DNA of 53,639 nucleotides from NCBI GenBank assembly GCA_013151445.1, contig JAADIG010000015.1, forward strand, positions 1 to 53,639, written 5' to 3'. The stretch comes from Actinomycetota bacterium (GTDB taxonomy: Bacteria > Actinomycetota > Acidimicrobiia > Spongiisociales > UBA5794). Shown here in pieces: positions 45,659 to 53,639 of the stretch (the first letter of the stretch is position 1; each line of letters opens with the position of its first letter). The notes beneath the pieces were generated by a model that had not been told where the DNA came from, searched no databases, and saw nothing but the letters and a program-made list of their open reading frames with translations. Made by a program: the position numbers and the translations under genes.

Positions 45659-46323
45659 GGGTTCTCCTGGAGCGGTCGTGCGGCGAGGACACCGATGATG
45701 ATCACGACCAGATCGACCATCAACATGAGGACGATCCAGCGAAGGATACCGCGGTTTGTGATCAATACGTCCAGGGTCTTGGAGGCACCGAGAAGCAACG
45801 GAATCGCGAGCGGGGCAACGATGAGCGGCACCAGGGCCGTCCCCGTTTCGAGGTCATGTGCGATCCATCCTGCGAGCGTGCCCAGGGCTGCAAGTCCTAT
45901 GCCAACGAGTATGACCACGATCGGTACCGACCACCACATCGGTACCGAGAACCCGAGGAACAGAAATCCGACGAGACCGACGATCACCTCAAAGACGATC
46001 AGGAACACAGCCGAGGCTGCGGCCTGTCCCACCCACATTGCGCCAGGATCCGCCCCGGTGAGGGCCAACATATCCCTCTGGGCCGGTGTCTCGGCGGCCG
46101 TGCGACGCACCGCAACCAACGTGCCAAACAGAAATATCACACCCCAAAGAATGGCGGGACCCGCCTTGGCGAGAGTGTCGGAGTTTGCGCTGAGCACGAA
46201 TCCGATGAGGACAATCGCGGTTGCCCCGAACGGAATGGTGACCCCAAGAACCTCAGCGGTCCTTCGTTCGCGGCGGAGATCACGAACCAGAACTGTTCTC
46301 ACCTGATGCCAGAAACCGTTCAT
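45655..46323 (-). CDS. ccmB: Heme exporter/ABC permease CcmB
   Basis: 222 residues with six membrane segments. VRTVLVRDLRRERRTAEVLG is the typical N-terminal cytoplasmic stretch of CcmB. It forms the ABC complex CcmABCD that uses ATP to release heme-loaded CcmE. The start overlaps the ccmA stop by four bases. Confidence 0.87.
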   Translation of the reverse strand: MNGFWHQVRTVLVRDLRRERRTAEVLGVTIPFGATAIVLIGFVLSANSDTLAKAGPAILWGVIFLFGTLVAVRRTAAETPAQRDMLALTGADPGAMWVGQAAASAVFLIVFEVIVGLVGFLFLGFSVPMWWSVPIVVILVGIGLAALGTLAGWIAHDLETGTALVPLIVAPLAIPLLLGASKTLDVLITNRGILRWIVLMLMVDLVVIIIGVLAARPLQENP

Positions 46324-46955
46324 AACAGACGCCCGCCGACCAACTCGACGTTGCGATGTGTCATCTGGGACACTCGCTCGCGGTCGTGGGAGACCACCAG
46401 GGTGGCACCACCCCTGTCGACGACAGAAGCCGCAAGGTATTCAACAAGTTCGCCCGCAGGACCATCGAGAGCGGAGTGCGGCTCATCGAGGAGCAGCAGG
46501 TCCGGTTGCACCAGAATCTGGTATGCGATCTCTGCACGCCGCTGCATACCGTGGGAACAGTGACGGGCCTGCCGCGAAATGACGTTGCCAAGACCGACCT
46601 CAGCGAGGGCGTCACCAACCCGGTCCACCGGCTCACCCCTCATCCCCACAAGGAACGACAGATTCTCCAGGAGAGATAGTGTCGGGTACAACGCCGGGGT
46701 ATGTCCGATCATGCCTATGCGTCTGCGCACGAGCGACAGATCGGTGCCACCCGAGGAGCCCAGGATGTCGACTGTCCCACCTGTCGACCGGCTAAGGAGT
46801 GCAACCAATCGAAGCAATGTTGTCTTACCGGCTCCGTTCGCTCCGAACAAACCTACCGCTTCACCTTCCCCAACGGTGAGTGTCACTGATCTGAGGATCA
46901 GCGACTTGCCCGCACTGAATGCGACGTCTTGAAGAGAAACTAGAGGGGCCGACAT
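46320..46955 (-). CDS. ccmA: ATPase CcmA of the CcmABC complex
   Basis: 211 residues from ATG 46955 (MSAPLVSLQDVAFSAGKSLI); a longer frame from 47012 reads into the promoter region and is not preferred. Walker A GANGAGKTT (residues 38-46), signature region HCSHGMQRRAEIA, Walker B LLLLDEPHSALD and VVSHDRE as the H-loop. Its hydrolysis of ATP drives release of holo-CcmE. First gene of the ccm operon. Confidence 0.88.
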   Translation of the reverse strand: MSAPLVSLQDVAFSAGKSLILRSVTLTVGEGEAVGLFGANGAGKTTLLRLVALLSRSTGGTVDILGSSGGTDLSLVRRRIGMIGHTPALYPTLSLLENLSFLVGMRGEPVDRVGDALAEVGLGNVISRQARHCSHGMQRRAEIAYQILVQPDLLLLDEPHSALDGPAGELVEYLAASVVDRGGATLVVSHDRERVSQMTHRNVELVGGRLL

Positions 46956-46964
46956 ACTGGAAGG

Positions 46965-46970
46965 ATTGTA
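46965..46970 (-). promoter_or_regulatory. Possible -10 box of the ccm operon
   Basis: TACAAT on the minus strand, nine bases before the ccmA ATG. This would give an almost leaderless transcript. No good -35 box was seen, so the call is tentative. The 154-base gap to the divergent thioredoxin gene shows no other feature I can support. Confidence 0.35.
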
Positions 46971-47109
46971 CGAGAGACCCTGCGTCAGCGAGAATCCTGG
47001 TACTACGAACACGGATTGTTACCGTGTGCGTGAATTGCACCACTGACCGGGGGAATGCGGAGACGCCTCTCGGCGTTGAACCGACGGACTACGAAAGAGG
47101 GGCCGGAAC

Positions 47110-47514
47110 ATGGCAACTATTAACCTCACAAAAGACAACTTCGAAGATACGATCACCGGGAACGATGTCGTTCTCGTGGACTTCTGGGCCGAGTGGTGTG
47201 GACCATGTCGACAGTTCGGCCCGACCTTCGAAAAGGTTTCCGAGCAGTACCCGAACGCAGTGTTCGCCAAGGTCGATACCGAGGCCGAACAGGAGCTGGC
47301 GGGCTACTTCAAAATCCGTTCGATTCCAACACTGATGGTGTTCCGCGAGCAGATCGGGGTATTCAGCCAGCCGGGTGCACTCCCCGAGGAGGCACTCATC
47401 GACCTTATTGATCAAACCCTGGCACTCGACATGGACCCGATCAAGGCCGAGGTCGAGGCGCACAACAGCGAAGACCAACAAAGTGCTGAAACAACGGCCG
47501 CAACAGCCGACTGA
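47110..47514 (+). CDS. trxA: Thioredoxin
   Basis: 134 residues. Canonical cytoplasmic thioredoxin: VLVDFWAEWCGPC with the active site WCGPC (Cys30, Cys33), then KVDTEAEQELAGYFKIRSIP with the cis-Pro. A C-terminal extension of about 28 residues (ALDMDPIKAEVEAHNSEDQQ on) is longer than the roughly 105-residue E. coli protein. There is no signal peptide, so it is distinct from CcmG. A strong hairpin follows. Confidence 0.9.
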   Translation: MATINLTKDNFEDTITGNDVVLVDFWAEWCGPCRQFGPTFEKVSEQYPNAVFAKVDTEAEQELAGYFKIRSIPTLMVFREQIGVFSQPGALPEEALIDLIDQTLALDMDPIKAEVEAHNSEDQQSAETTAATAD

Positions 47515-47534
47515 CAGATGCATATCCAACAGGT

Positions 47535-47563
47535 TGAGGGTCACGGGTCTACCGTGACCCTCA
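47535..47563. terminator. Strong terminator hairpin after thioredoxin
   Basis: A perfect 12-base stem TGAGGGTCACGG / CCGTGACCCTCA around a five-base loop, between the convergent thioredoxin and DUF2007 genes. It can serve both strands. Confidence 0.75.
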
Positions 47564-47583
47564 GCCGCGTTCGGAGCGAGGGA

Positions 47584-47820
47584 TCAGTCCTGGGCTGATT
47601 CCGCTGCGTCCCCTTTCGAAAGAGCAGCGATCGCCTCGGCACTGCGCCCGTTCTCAACAAGTACCTGAAGCAACTGGGGTCCTCCGAGCATCGCGGGGTC
47701 GTGTTGGATCACCGAGGGGATATCGGCATCGATCAAGACTGCCCAAATCCGCTCCGCCTGCTCCTCGGTGGCACAGGTTGCGACAACTACGGGTTCGTGC
47801 ACACGACGACCGAATATCAT
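47584..47820 (-). CDS. DUF2007-like small protein
   Basis: 78 residues, beginning MIFGRRVHEPVVVATCATEE. The pattern 'VVVATCATEEQAERIWAVL' followed by IPSVIQHDPAMLGGPQLLQV is the DUF2007 (signal-transducing PII-like ferredoxin-fold) type, which binds no known ligand. The ATG overlaps the pmbA stop (ATGA), so it is translated with the TldD/TldE pair. Confidence 0.7.
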   Translation of the reverse strand: MIFGRRVHEPVVVATCATEEQAERIWAVLIDADIPSVIQHDPAMLGGPQLLQVLVENGRSAEAIAALSKGDAAESAQD

Positions 47821-49148
47821 CCGTCGGTCCCACCGGTGAAGTGCCAGCTTGCGAGATGCATGCTCGGCGCATGCATCAATGCCGGCCCAAACTCTGAATC
47901 TGCCCAGCGGGCATCATTCCCAAGACCGAGTATTCGCTCCGGTCCCAACGCATCGACGAACGATTGCGTAAACCGGAGCCCGTTTACGGCACCGGAAATC
48001 TTTCCATTCTCAATCATGAAGGTGCCGTTTCGGGTAAGGCCGGTCACAGCCAGCGACTTCGGATCGAGTACTCGGCAATAATTGAAGGTCGCGACGTACA
48101 GTCCTCGCTCAACATCAGCAATCATCTCATCGACCGTTCGCTCACCCTGGTCAATGAACACCTGGGTCGCCATCGGTCCGAACCCGTCACCGCCGGGCAC
48201 CGCGTTGCCTGTGGACTCGAGGCCCGCTTTCGCGGCCGTCCGTCGGTCATACGTCAAACCCCTGGTGACACCACCTGTCACCAGGTCAACACGTCGTCGG
48301 GACGTCCCCTCTACGTCGAACGGCACTTCCAGACCACGATCGTCGAGAGCGTCGTCCGCCATGGTGAATGCCTCGTCAAACTGCTGGGTCCCTAACTCGA
48401 CGAAGGACATCCCCTCGTTGTAGACCTTCGCATTGAACCCATACGCCCCAAGAAATATCGCGATCGTGGCAACACATTCCTGGGACAATACGACCTCGTA
48501 GTCGCCCGGTTTGACGTCGTACGTGTCGACAGAGTCCACGGCCCGCTGCGCTGCGAGAGCACCAACAGCCATCGCGTCGATGCCCGCCAGATCCCGGCTC
48601 GTCTGATGGCCCGAACCGGCGGAGTGCCCCGTTTGATGAATGCCATCAAGGATCGCCGTTGTCGCCCGGCCAGCCGCAAAGTGACCGTTGGTATTAACGA
48701 AGAACACCTCGGCAGCCGACGTCGAACAGTATCCGGCAGCCTTCATCGAGGGTCCGGCGTCGACGAACTCCTTGACTTTCCTGGCACGGTCCTCGGGGGC
48801 AGCTTGCGCGGTCTCTGCATCCCAATGTTCGATGGCTGGTGTAATCGCAGGATTCTTGACACCGGGCCATTCCGGATCGATGGGTTGGCGCTGTGCAGCG
48901 TCGATCGCGGTGGCAACGAGACGTTCGAGCGTTTCTTCGTCCGTGACCGTCCCGCTGGCGGATGCCACCCTCCCATCGAGAGCCACCCGCAGAGACATCA
49001 AGCTGATCTCCTCGGAGACGTTCTGATGGATGAATGAGTTTGCAAACCGGGTGAGCGATTCCACACCGGTCACAAGCCGAATCTCCGCTTCCACACCGTT
49101 CCCAACCCGGTCGAGAACCTTCTCAAGCATGTCGTGTCGATGTGTCAT
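47817..49148 (-). CDS. pmbA: TldE/PmbA metalloprotease-family subunit
   Basis: 443 residues of the TldD/PmbA family but without the HExxxH zinc motif, as expected for TldE (PmbA), the partner that builds the chamber with TldD. The ATG at 49148 overlaps the tldD stop (ATGA); the longer frame upstream is antisense-like sequence within tldD. Typical motifs: TSRRRVDLVTGGVTRGLTYD and ERGLYVATFNYCRVLDPKSL. The TldD/E complex degrades unfolded peptides and matures some microcins. Confidence 0.87.
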   Translation of the reverse strand: MTHRHDMLEKVLDRVGNGVEAEIRLVTGVESLTRFANSFIHQNVSEEISLMSLRVALDGRVASASGTVTDEETLERLVATAIDAAQRQPIDPEWPGVKNPAITPAIEHWDAETAQAAPEDRARKVKEFVDAGPSMKAAGYCSTSAAEVFFVNTNGHFAAGRATTAILDGIHQTGHSAGSGHQTSRDLAGIDAMAVGALAAQRAVDSVDTYDVKPGDYEVVLSQECVATIAIFLGAYGFNAKVYNEGMSFVELGTQQFDEAFTMADDALDDRGLEVPFDVEGTSRRRVDLVTGGVTRGLTYDRRTAAKAGLESTGNAVPGGDGFGPMATQVFIDQGERTVDEMIADVERGLYVATFNYCRVLDPKSLAVTGLTRNGTFMIENGKISGAVNGLRFTQSFVDALGPERILGLGNDARWADSEFGPALMHAPSMHLASWHFTGGTDG

Positions 49149-50584
49149 GCGCGTACTCCCACTCGAACGTTCGAGAATCTGGCGGGTGAAGCTGAGTGTC
49201 CCGTGTGACCCACCTGCATCGGCTGGCCCTTCCCACAATTCGGCGTGCCCCAGTGCACCCATTCCTCTCCACCAGCGAGGCGGTCGAGGGTCCCCCAGAA
49301 AACCGGTGTAATCCCGGTGTACGTCGGGTTCTTGAGCATTCGACCCCGCTTGCCCTTCTTGATTTCCCAAGCGATCTCGGTCCCGAACTGAAAGTTCAGA
49401 CGTTTGTCGTCGATCGACCAGGACCGGTTCGTCGCCATGTACACGCCGTCGTCGGTGTCCGCAATGATGTCGTCCAATGTGCCCTCCCCCGGCAGCAGGC
49501 CAACATTCGTCATCCGCACCATCGGGAGGCGGCTGTACCCATCCGCACGCACCATCCCACCCGGAGGCAAGCCGGCTCGTGCCGCTGAGTCACGGCCCGA
49601 TAGAACCCCAACCCACGTACCGTTCTTCACGATGTCGACCCGCTGTGCGGGAGTTCCTTCATCGTCGTACCCGAAACTCCCGAGGGCACCCGGCAGGGTC
49701 GCATCGGCGGTGATGTTCATCAGTTCAGAACCGTATCGGTGGGTGCGGAGCTTTTCGAGTTCGAGATGTGAGGTGCCCGCAAACGCGGCTTCCCATCCGA
49801 GGATGCGGTCGAGTTCGATGGCATGACCGACCGACTCGTGGATCTGCAGTGCTAGTTGGGAGCCTTCGAGAATCAGCGCAGTCTCGCGTTCCTCCATGAC
49901 GTCGGCAGCCAGGAGTTGAACGGCCTCCTCGGCCACACGCTGTGCATTGCCTTCGTAGTCCCAAAGGCGAACCATCTCATATCCACCCGTGGCGTATTGT
50001 CCGAAACTTTGCGGATACGACCTGCGCTGGGTTTCCTGCTCACCGATGGCCGTGGCGTCGTAACCCCCACCCGACTCCACAATGTGCTGATGGATCTCCG
50101 AGCCCTGGGACGATACAAACCACTTGTTCGTGTCGTAGAACGCCAAACCTGCGCGGGCGAGTGCGATACCGGCCACATCTTGCATCGTCTTTGAGACACG
50201 TATCAACATGTCGACCTTGTCACCAAGGGGAACAGCGAACGGATCCTCGTCGTGGGGGGTCTCCCATGAGGCCTGCACCACTGGTACGTCTGCGAGAGCA
50301 ATCGGCTCGCCGGGGACCATGGCGGATGCCCTGGCAATCTCGGATGCCCGTTCGCCGGCGACCCTAGCCGCCGCGTTCGTGATCGACGGTGTCGCGAAAA
50401 AGCCCCAGGAGGAACCGATGAGTGCCCGCACTCCGATCCCCGCGCTTTCGCTTGAACCCACTGATTCAACAGCCTGGTTGAGCACCTCCATGGACTCCTC
50501 TTTGGAGATCACGACACGTGCGTCGGCGTACGTGGCACCGGCGGCAAGCGCCCCTTCAACAGCCGCCCTGGCGTATTCGAACAC
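49145..50584 (-). CDS. tldD: TldD metalloprotease subunit
   Basis: 479 residues. The zinc site HESVGH (residues 249-254), followed by AIELDRILGWEAAFAGTSH, is the TldD signature, and GYDDEGTPAQRVDIVKNGTW is also characteristic. GTG start. It is coupled to pmbA by a four-base overlap, consistent with a 1:1 TldD/TldE complex. No microcin- or RiPP-like precursor gene was noticed close by. Confidence 0.9.
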   Translation of the reverse strand: MFEYARAAVEGALAAGATYADARVVISKEESMEVLNQAVESVGSSESAGIGVRALIGSSWGFFATPSITNAAARVAGERASEIARASAMVPGEPIALADVPVVQASWETPHDEDPFAVPLGDKVDMLIRVSKTMQDVAGIALARAGLAFYDTNKWFVSSQGSEIHQHIVESGGGYDATAIGEQETQRRSYPQSFGQYATGGYEMVRLWDYEGNAQRVAEEAVQLLAADVMEERETALILEGSQLALQIHESVGHAIELDRILGWEAAFAGTSHLELEKLRTHRYGSELMNITADATLPGALGSFGYDDEGTPAQRVDIVKNGTWVGVLSGRDSAARAGLPPGGMVRADGYSRLPMVRMTNVGLLPGEGTLDDIIADTDDGVYMATNRSWSIDDKRLNFQFGTEIAWEIKKGKRGRMLKNPTYTGITPVFWGTLDRLAGGEEWVHWGTPNCGKGQPMQVGHTGHSASPARFSNVRVGVRA

Positions 50585-50738
50585 CGCTCATCCTCCAGAA
50601 TCTTCGGACCGAAATCAGGGTTTCAGCTTAGTGATACAACGGTTGCTTCAACCCACGCGGTGGTGTGCTGGCGCGATGTTTCTCCTCGTCGCGTGTGCAC
50701 GACCCGCGGATAGTCGAGATACAACTAGGTTGGTCGGT

Positions 50739-51812
50739 ATGCAGGCGACACCCCAGACTGTCCGCACGTCGCGGCGCGAGGATCTCATCACGATCGCGTT
50801 CGGGACGTGGATGATGGTTGGACTCATGGTCGATGCGTTCTCGCATTCGACCGATGCCTCGCTGGAGACGTTCTGGACCTGGTCGCATGCGGCGTTCTAC
50901 TCGGGCTTCACCGTGACCGCGGTTTGGATCGTGCACCTGTGCCTGGCGCGCCGAAGGCCGACCGGCTGGTTGCTCGATTGGGCACCCCCCGGGTATCGCA
51001 CGGCATTTCTCGGCCTCGGTGTATTCGCCCTTGGTGGTGTCGGTGACGCCGGATGGCACACGGCGTTCGGTGTAGAAACCGGGATCGATGCGCTGCTCTC
51101 ACCCACTCATCTTCTCCTGTTCACCGGGATGCTGGCGGTGGTGTCGGCACCGTTTCGCGCTGCCTGGGGTGATACGGCAATACCGATAGCACCTTCGTTT
51201 GGCTCGTTTTTCCCCGCGTTGCTTTCGATGACGTTCTCGACGACGCTCGTGGCATTCTTCTTCGAGTATCTCTGGCTCCCCACGAACGTCTCTATTGCGC
51301 AAACCGCGTTCGAGTCCCAGATCGACCGCGGTGAAAAGATCGCGGTGTTGGGTGTTGCGGGCGCTGTCATTGCAACCATCGTTCTCATGACCGGCCCCAT
51401 CGTGGCGAGCCGCCGGTGGCGACTGCCCCCCGGTTCGGTGACGATCGTTTTCGTCGTCACCAACGCCCTCCTTGCTTTCGGGTTCGACAACACCTCTGCG
51501 AGCCTGTTGCCGACAGTGATCGCAGGTTTGGTCGCTGATGCATCGCTCACTCTGAAAGCCCCCCGATGGGTGTTCCTCACCGCGACTCCGCTCCTTCTCT
51601 GGCTGACGTTCTACTTCCAGGTCGCCCAGACGCGTGCTGGTCTTGGGTGGCCCCCGGAGATCTGGGGAGGCTCGATCGTGTTTGCGGTCCTCGCCAGCCT
51701 CGCAATCGATCAGATCCTGCGCTCCGGTGAAACCCTGGCCCGAGTCGTCGCTCAGGCGTCGGGAGGGGGACACGACCCCCACACGGTCGACACCTTTGCC
51801 AGACCCGAGTGA
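50739..51812 (+). CDS. Polytopic membrane protein of unknown function
   Basis: 357 residues with about nine hydrophobic segments (for example TIAFGTWMMVGLMVDAFSHS, AFLGLGVFALGGVGDAGWHT). ATG 50739 is preferred because the open frame further upstream lies antisense to tldD. It carries several His and Asp in membrane segments (DAFSHS, WSHAAFYSG, GDAGWHTAFG, SPTHLLLF), reminiscent of metal-handling membrane proteins, but I do not recognise the family. It overlaps the following hydrolase gene, so the two are co-transcribed. Confidence 0.6.
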   Translation: MQATPQTVRTSRREDLITIAFGTWMMVGLMVDAFSHSTDASLETFWTWSHAAFYSGFTVTAVWIVHLCLARRRPTGWLLDWAPPGYRTAFLGLGVFALGGVGDAGWHTAFGVETGIDALLSPTHLLLFTGMLAVVSAPFRAAWGDTAIPIAPSFGSFFPALLSMTFSTTLVAFFFEYLWLPTNVSIAQTAFESQIDRGEKIAVLGVAGAVIATIVLMTGPIVASRRWRLPPGSVTIVFVVTNALLAFGFDNTSASLLPTVIAGLVADASLTLKAPRWVFLTATPLLLWLTFYFQVAQTRAGLGWPPEIWGGSIVFAVLASLAIDQILRSGETLARVVAQASGGGHDPHTVDTFARPE

Positions 51813-53335
51813 CTTCGATGCGAACACCGACACACTCCCGATACGGACGTGTCGCGGTGATCGTGTTGGGTCTCGGTCTCGCTGGGTCCGCGTGCACATC
51901 CGCGTCCCCGGTTTCCACAACTGATGCATCCCCCACAACGACGGTTGTATCGCATCCGATCGGTTCCCAGACCACCACCACATCTCCACCACCGGTCGCG
52001 CCAAACGTCACATCAGACATTGCATCGGCGCTGAGTGCGTACTTCGACGAGCCTACCGCAACGAATCGCGACACCGTTGCAGCGCTGCTGCAACTCAAGC
52101 GTGCAACCAGCGCGGAGATGAGCACGCTCCTCCTCCGGGCGATCAGCTTTCCTGCGGCGCCTGCGGGACGCGAGACCATCACCGCCTCGATCGGGTTCAA
52201 CCAGAATCGCCAGGTCCTTATCCGGACGCCACTGGGTTATGACCCGACTCGGAGTTATCCAACCATCGTCGCCTATCACACGTGGGGCGGGACCGCGGAC
52301 CGAATGCTGGACCGGGTTGAGGACCTGCTCGGCGACGCCGTAGAGAACTACATCGTTGCCGCCCCCGACGACTATCGACAGACGGTGCTCGACGCCCCAC
52401 CCCCGGTGTCTGCCGAACACGTCGCGGTGTGGGATGCCGTCAAGCGGGCCCGCAACGTCGACAGCGATCGCCTCTATCTCATGGGGTATTCCCTCGGCGG
52501 CGAGACGGTGATGACGACGGCCGCGATGCACGGCCAACGCATCGCGGCGGGCATCGGCATGGCGAACACGTTTGCGTTCCCGCCCGATGTTGTGGGGCTC
52601 TGGGAGACGTTTGCCGAGAACATCCGCAACGTCCCGCTGCTGCATGTCTGGGGTGATAAGGACAACGCGGACATCCCCGGTCTCAACTTTCGTGATGCGT
52701 CCGAGGGGCTTGCGGCACTCAACCGTCGTTTCCGTGAACTCGCCAACGTCATCGGTCTCAACAACTACACCGGCATCGAACTTCCCGGTGTCGACCATGG
52801 TGGTGTGACACTCGACACCCGGACAATCGTCGATTTCTTCAGCGTGACCCGCGGCCCTATGCCGACGGAAATCAACCACAGTTTCCGTTACATTCACCAG
52901 GCCGACACCGCATGGGTCGAGGGTCACGAATGGGAGGGTGCGGACTGGCTCGAAGCATCACCCGAAGTGATCGTCTCCCCCGGGGAAACTGAACGCGACG
53001 CCGAGGGTCGCGCCATTGCGGAGCTGCTCGGCTCGATCAAGGCATCGGCCATCGACAACGTCATCGAACTGAACACCACTCACCTGTCCGACCTCACGGT
53101 GTGGCTCACCGACGACCTCGTGGACTTCGACAGACCGATCACCGTCATCCACAACAGTGTCGAAGTGTTCTCGGGGCTGGTCACGAGGGACTACGCGGTC
53201 GCCCTCATCCAGGCAGAACGAAACTACGACTTCTCAAGAATCCGCTGGGCCGGCATCAGAATCGTCAACGGCGAAGCCCACATCGTCACCACTGCCGATG
53301 ACTTCCCAGACGTCGCCCGCGAAATCCGTTTGTAA
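51809..53335 (+). CDS. Lipoprotein alpha/beta-hydrolase (esterase/PHB-depolymerase-like)
   Basis: 508 residues from GTG 51809 (overlapping the previous stop); ATG 51818 is an alternative. Signal peptide with lipobox LAGSAC (lipidated Cys29), then a Thr/Ser/Pro-rich linker to about residue 65. The hydrolase core has AYHTWGGTADRM (oxyanion region, residues 155-166) and the nucleophile elbow GYSLGGE with Ser228. A His (VDHGG) follows. The 150-residue C-terminal part is of unknown type. It is likely anchored outside the membrane and acts on esters, but the substrate is not evident. Confidence 0.72.
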   Translation: MTSMRTPTHSRYGRVAVIVLGLGLAGSACTSASPVSTTDASPTTTVVSHPIGSQTTTTSPPPVAPNVTSDIASALSAYFDEPTATNRDTVAALLQLKRATSAEMSTLLLRAISFPAAPAGRETITASIGFNQNRQVLIRTPLGYDPTRSYPTIVAYHTWGGTADRMLDRVEDLLGDAVENYIVAAPDDYRQTVLDAPPPVSAEHVAVWDAVKRARNVDSDRLYLMGYSLGGETVMTTAAMHGQRIAAGIGMANTFAFPPDVVGLWETFAENIRNVPLLHVWGDKDNADIPGLNFRDASEGLAALNRRFRELANVIGLNNYTGIELPGVDHGGVTLDTRTIVDFFSVTRGPMPTEINHSFRYIHQADTAWVEGHEWEGADWLEASPEVIVSPGETERDAEGRAIAELLGSIKASAIDNVIELNTTHLSDLTVWLTDDLVDFDRPITVIHNSVEVFSGLVTRDYAVALIQAERNYDFSRIRWAGIRIVNGEAHIVTTADDFPDVAREIRL

Positions 53336-53451
53336 CACTGCGGTCCCGCCCACACCACCACCGCTGGCTCGCGCGGCGTATTGTGAAAGAACTGTCCGGG
53401 ACCCGGAATGCCACGAACTACCGTCGTACGATCGTGAAGAGGAAGGTGCAC

Positions 53452-53639
53452 ATGAGCCATAGCCGACTCCTGGCACTTTCGGCCGCGGTGGCCATCGTTG
53501 CGGCTGCATGCGGGGTTGCGGAGTCACCGAGCGCCGGAGTGTCAGACATCCCGTCGACGACGATTGGCCAGGTAACGTCGGCGGCTCCCACGCCTCCCCC
53601 GACTCAGCCAACGATCGTTGCCGAGTTTGAGCTGACCGC
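53452..53639 (+). CDS. Secreted lipoprotein, 3' end beyond the window
   Basis: 62 residues are visible, starting at ATG 53452 behind GAGGAAGGTG. The signal peptide MSHSRLLALSAAVAIVAAACG carries a lipobox (AAAC, with Cys20). It is followed by a Ser/Thr/Pro-rich linker (TSAAPTPPPTQPTIVAEFEL). The mature domain is not in the window, so its function cannot be stated. Confidence 0.7.
   Translation, partial: MSHSRLLALSAAVAIVAAACGVAESPSAGVSDIPSTTIGQVTSAAPTPPPTQPTIVAEFELT

Noticed and set aside
50208-50738. N-terminal extension of the membrane protein with a lipobox-like LLVACARP
   Set aside because: It lies antisense to the start of tldD and has no protein-like composition; the hydrophobic stretch is too short for a signal peptide.

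Overview
The window is about 60% GC, tightly packed, and full of GTG starts and 4-base stop/start overlaps. This looks like a high-GC Gram-positive lineage. An actinobacterium, perhaps of the class Acidimicrobiia, is my best guess, but nothing here (no rRNA or ribosomal protein) fixes the taxonomy. No tRNA, rRNA, CRISPR array, insertion sequence or phage gene was seen.

Layout. (1) 1-9.1 kb is housekeeping: an MFS exporter with its ArsR-type regulator, a small anchored protein, leuC-leuD with a small partner gene, a glycerophosphodiester phosphodiesterase next to an internally deleted AIM24-like gene, a repeat-rich LEA-like protein and an M1 aminopeptidase. (2) 9.2-36 kb is an anaerobic aromatic-degradation island. 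On the + strand lies tetR-bcrCBAD (ATP-dependent class I benzoyl-CoA reductase) plus a small Cys-rich protein. On the - strand, converging on it, lie DUF35-thiolase-prpF-hcrC-hcrA-hcrB (4-hydroxybenzoyl-CoA reductase), had, oah and dch (the three enzymes that take the cyclic dienoyl-CoA to ring opening). Divergent from these, on the + strand, is a long operon: a LeuA/homocitrate-synthase-like enzyme, iorA, an iorB-korD fusion, korA, korB, korC, a second tetR, a CaiB-type CoA-transferase, an enoyl-CoA hydratase, an SDR, and a second LeuC/LeuD-like hydro-lyase pair, followed by a PAS-LuxR regulator. (3) 36.7-40.6 kb: malic enzyme, an ABC-2 drug-type exporter, DUF2277. (4) 40.6-47 kb: a complete System I cytochrome c maturation operon ccmABCDEF-ccmH/I-ccmG, with thioredoxin divergent. 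(5) 47.5-53.6 kb: DUF2007, the TldD/TldE(PmbA) pair, a membrane protein, a lipoprotein alpha/beta-hydrolase and the start of another lipoprotein.

How the island may work. 4-Hydroxybenzoyl-CoA would be dehydroxylated by HcrABC to benzoyl-CoA, which BcrCBAD reduces with ATP and reduced ferredoxin to cyclohexadienoyl-CoA. Dch, Had and Oah then hydrate, oxidise and hydrolytically open the ring. The ferredoxin could be re-reduced by the 2-oxoacid:ferredoxin oxidoreductases encoded next door (KorABC, IorA and the IorB-KorD fusion). The LeuA-like synthase and aconitase-like pair could feed these with a 2-oxoacid made from acetyl-CoA; this last step is inference. Palindromic elements with an ACCGACCG arm occur at the tetR-bcr promoter and twice in the divergent promoter region at 24 kb, suggesting that one TetR protein controls both blocks. 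No aromatic acyl-CoA ligase, small ferredoxin or glutaryl-CoA dehydrogenase was found in the window.
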